From positions 1 through 5,121 of the forward strand of contig CANPZH010000110.1 in assembly GCA_947589335.1 (NCBI GenBank): a DNA stretch of 5,121 nt. Direction: 5' to 3'. The position numbers and the translations under genes are program-made. This DNA comes from an uncultured Clostridia bacterium. Lineage in GTDB: Bacteria; Bacillota; Clostridia; Christensenellales; Borkfalkiaceae. Of the stretch, positions 4,249 to 5,121 are shown one piece after another. The notes beneath the pieces were generated by a model that saw nothing but the letters and a program-made list of their open reading frames with translations, did not search any database and was not told the DNA's origin. Position 1 is the first letter of the stretch; the number at the start of each line of letters is the position of its first letter.

Positions 4249-5121
4249 ACACTGTATATCAACGAAAAAGGACATCTGACGATCGGCGGCGCAGACTGCA
4301 CAGAACTTGCCGCGGCATTCGGCACGCCGCTCTACGTCTTCGACGAGGACTATATCCGCCGCATGATGCGGGTCTACAGAGACGTATTCGAGCAGGATTA
4401 CAACGGAAACGGGCTCGTCTTGTACGCCTCCAAGGCATTTTCCTGCGAGGCGGTCTACGCCATCGCGAGACAGGAAGGGATCGGCGCGGACGTCGTCTCC
4501 GGCGGAGAGCTCTACACCGCGATGAAGGCGGGATTCCCCGCCGAACGGATCTGCATGCACGGCAACAACAAGCTGCCGCGGGAGATCGCCTACGCCCTCG
4601 ACTGCGGCGTGGGGACCATCGTGCTCGACGCCCGCACGGAGGCGGATGAACTCGAGGCGCAGGCAGCGGCGCGGGGCAGACGGCAGGACGTGCTCATCCG
4701 CATCAATCCCGGCGTGGAGGCGCACACCCACGCCTATGTGCAGACGGCCACCCCGGACTCCAAGTTCGGCTTCTCCGTCGCAAACGGCGCAGCGGAGGAG
4801 ATCACGCGGTATGTCCTCGGCAAACCGCATCTGCGGCTGCGGGGATTCCATTGCCACATCGGCTCGCAGATCTTCGAAAAGCAATCCTTCTGCTTAGCGG
4901 TGCAAAAGTGCCTGAAATTCGTTGCGGACGTCCGGGGTCTTCTCGGCTTCGAGGCGGATACGCTCAACCTCGGCGGGGGATTCGGCATCTGGTATGCCGA
5001 CGGCGATCCCAAGATCTCCGCGGAGGGATATGCGGACTATCTGAAAGCGCTCATCGCCGCGGTCAGGGAGGAATGCGGAAGATACGGCCTCAAAGAGCCG
5101 CGGCTCATGATCGAACCCGGC
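4234..5121 (+). CDS. lysA: Diaminopimelate decarboxylase, 3'-truncated by the window end
   Basis: 296 codons are open to the last base; the usual length is about 420, so roughly the last 120 residues lie outside. LysA is a PLP fold-type III enzyme that converts meso-2,6-diaminopimelate to L-lysine, the last step of lysine synthesis, and so competes with peptidoglycan for DAP. Visible landmarks: INEKGHLTIGG (9-19) and GTPLYVFDE (30-38) at the N-terminus, YASKAF (64-69) with PLP-binding K67, INPGVEAHTHAYVQTA (157-172), SKFGF (176-180), HCHIGSQ (206-212), LGGGFGIWY (246-254, phosphate-binding glycine loop), and EPG (294-296) at the cut edge. The start is fixed by the conserved N-terminus, yet no Shine-Dalgarno precedes it; the promoter places +1 at the ATG. 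There is no room for a lysine riboswitch or T-box leader. Confidence 0.96.
   Translation, partial: MNTRETLYINEKGHLTIGGADCTELAAAFGTPLYVFDEDYIRRMMRVYRDVFEQDYNGNGLVLYASKAFSCEAVYAIARQEGIGADVVSGGELYTAMKAGFPAERICMHGNNKLPREIAYALDCGVGTIVLDARTEADELEAQAAARGRRQDVLIRINPGVEAHTHAYVQTATPDSKFGFSVANGAAEEITRYVLGKPHLRLRGFHCHIGSQIFEKQSFCLAVQKCLKFVADVRGLLGFEADTLNLGGGFGIWYADGDPKISAEGYADYLKALIAAVREECGRYGLKEPRLMIEPG

Noticed and set aside
4132..4884. Minus-strand open frame opposite lysA
   Set aside because: Antisense of clear LysA sequence and extends through the terminator and lysA promoter; no family resemblance.

Overview
The window looks like the chromosome of a GC-rich, probably anaerobic member of the Bacillota (Clostridia-like). 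The evidence is near-consensus sigma-A promoters with 17-base spacers, AAGGAGG-type ribosome binding sites, intrinsic terminators, and a SpoIIM-like / DacF-like / LysA gene order that echoes the spoIIM-dacF-(spoIIA, spoVA)-lysA neighbourhood of spore formers. A non-sporulating or reduced lineage such as Christensenellales is possible, but that is a guess. No mobile element, CRISPR array, tRNA or rRNA is visible.

Layout. Positions 1-1059 (minus strand) hold two tandem DHH-family phosphoesterase genes joined by an ATGA overlap: a complete NrnA-like enzyme and the first 32 codons of a second, related one. Positions 1060-1175 are a divergent promoter region with two almost perfect sigma-A promoters back to back. 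Positions 1176-2285 (plus strand) encode an unusual two-domain protein: an N-terminal HAD-type 5'(3')-deoxyribonucleotidase (NT5C-like) joined to a C-terminal guanylate-kinase-like domain with an altered P-loop. A terminator follows whose 3' arm overlaps the start of the next gene. Positions 2342-2941 encode a SpoIIM-like polytopic membrane protein and 2984-4135 an exported DacF-type D-Ala-D-Ala carboxypeptidase; they are probably co-transcribed. A strong terminator (4152-4199) closes this unit. A separate promoter (4198-4226) drives lysA (diaminopimelate decarboxylase), which runs off the window end.

How the genes work together. The left half concerns nucleotides: nanoRNA/pAp breakdown on one strand, and a nucleotidase-nucleotide kinase fusion on the other, fired from a shared intergenic region. 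The right half concerns the cell wall: peptidoglycan trimming, a membrane protein of the SpoIIM family, and turnover of meso-diaminopimelate to lysine.

The most notable observations are the HAD-guanylate kinase fusion; two genes (nrnA-like and lysA) whose extended -10 promoters put the predicted transcription start on or next to the A of the ATG, implying leaderless mRNAs; a perfect 7+7 dyad over the lysA start; and the absence of spoIIA/spoVA genes between dacF and lysA.
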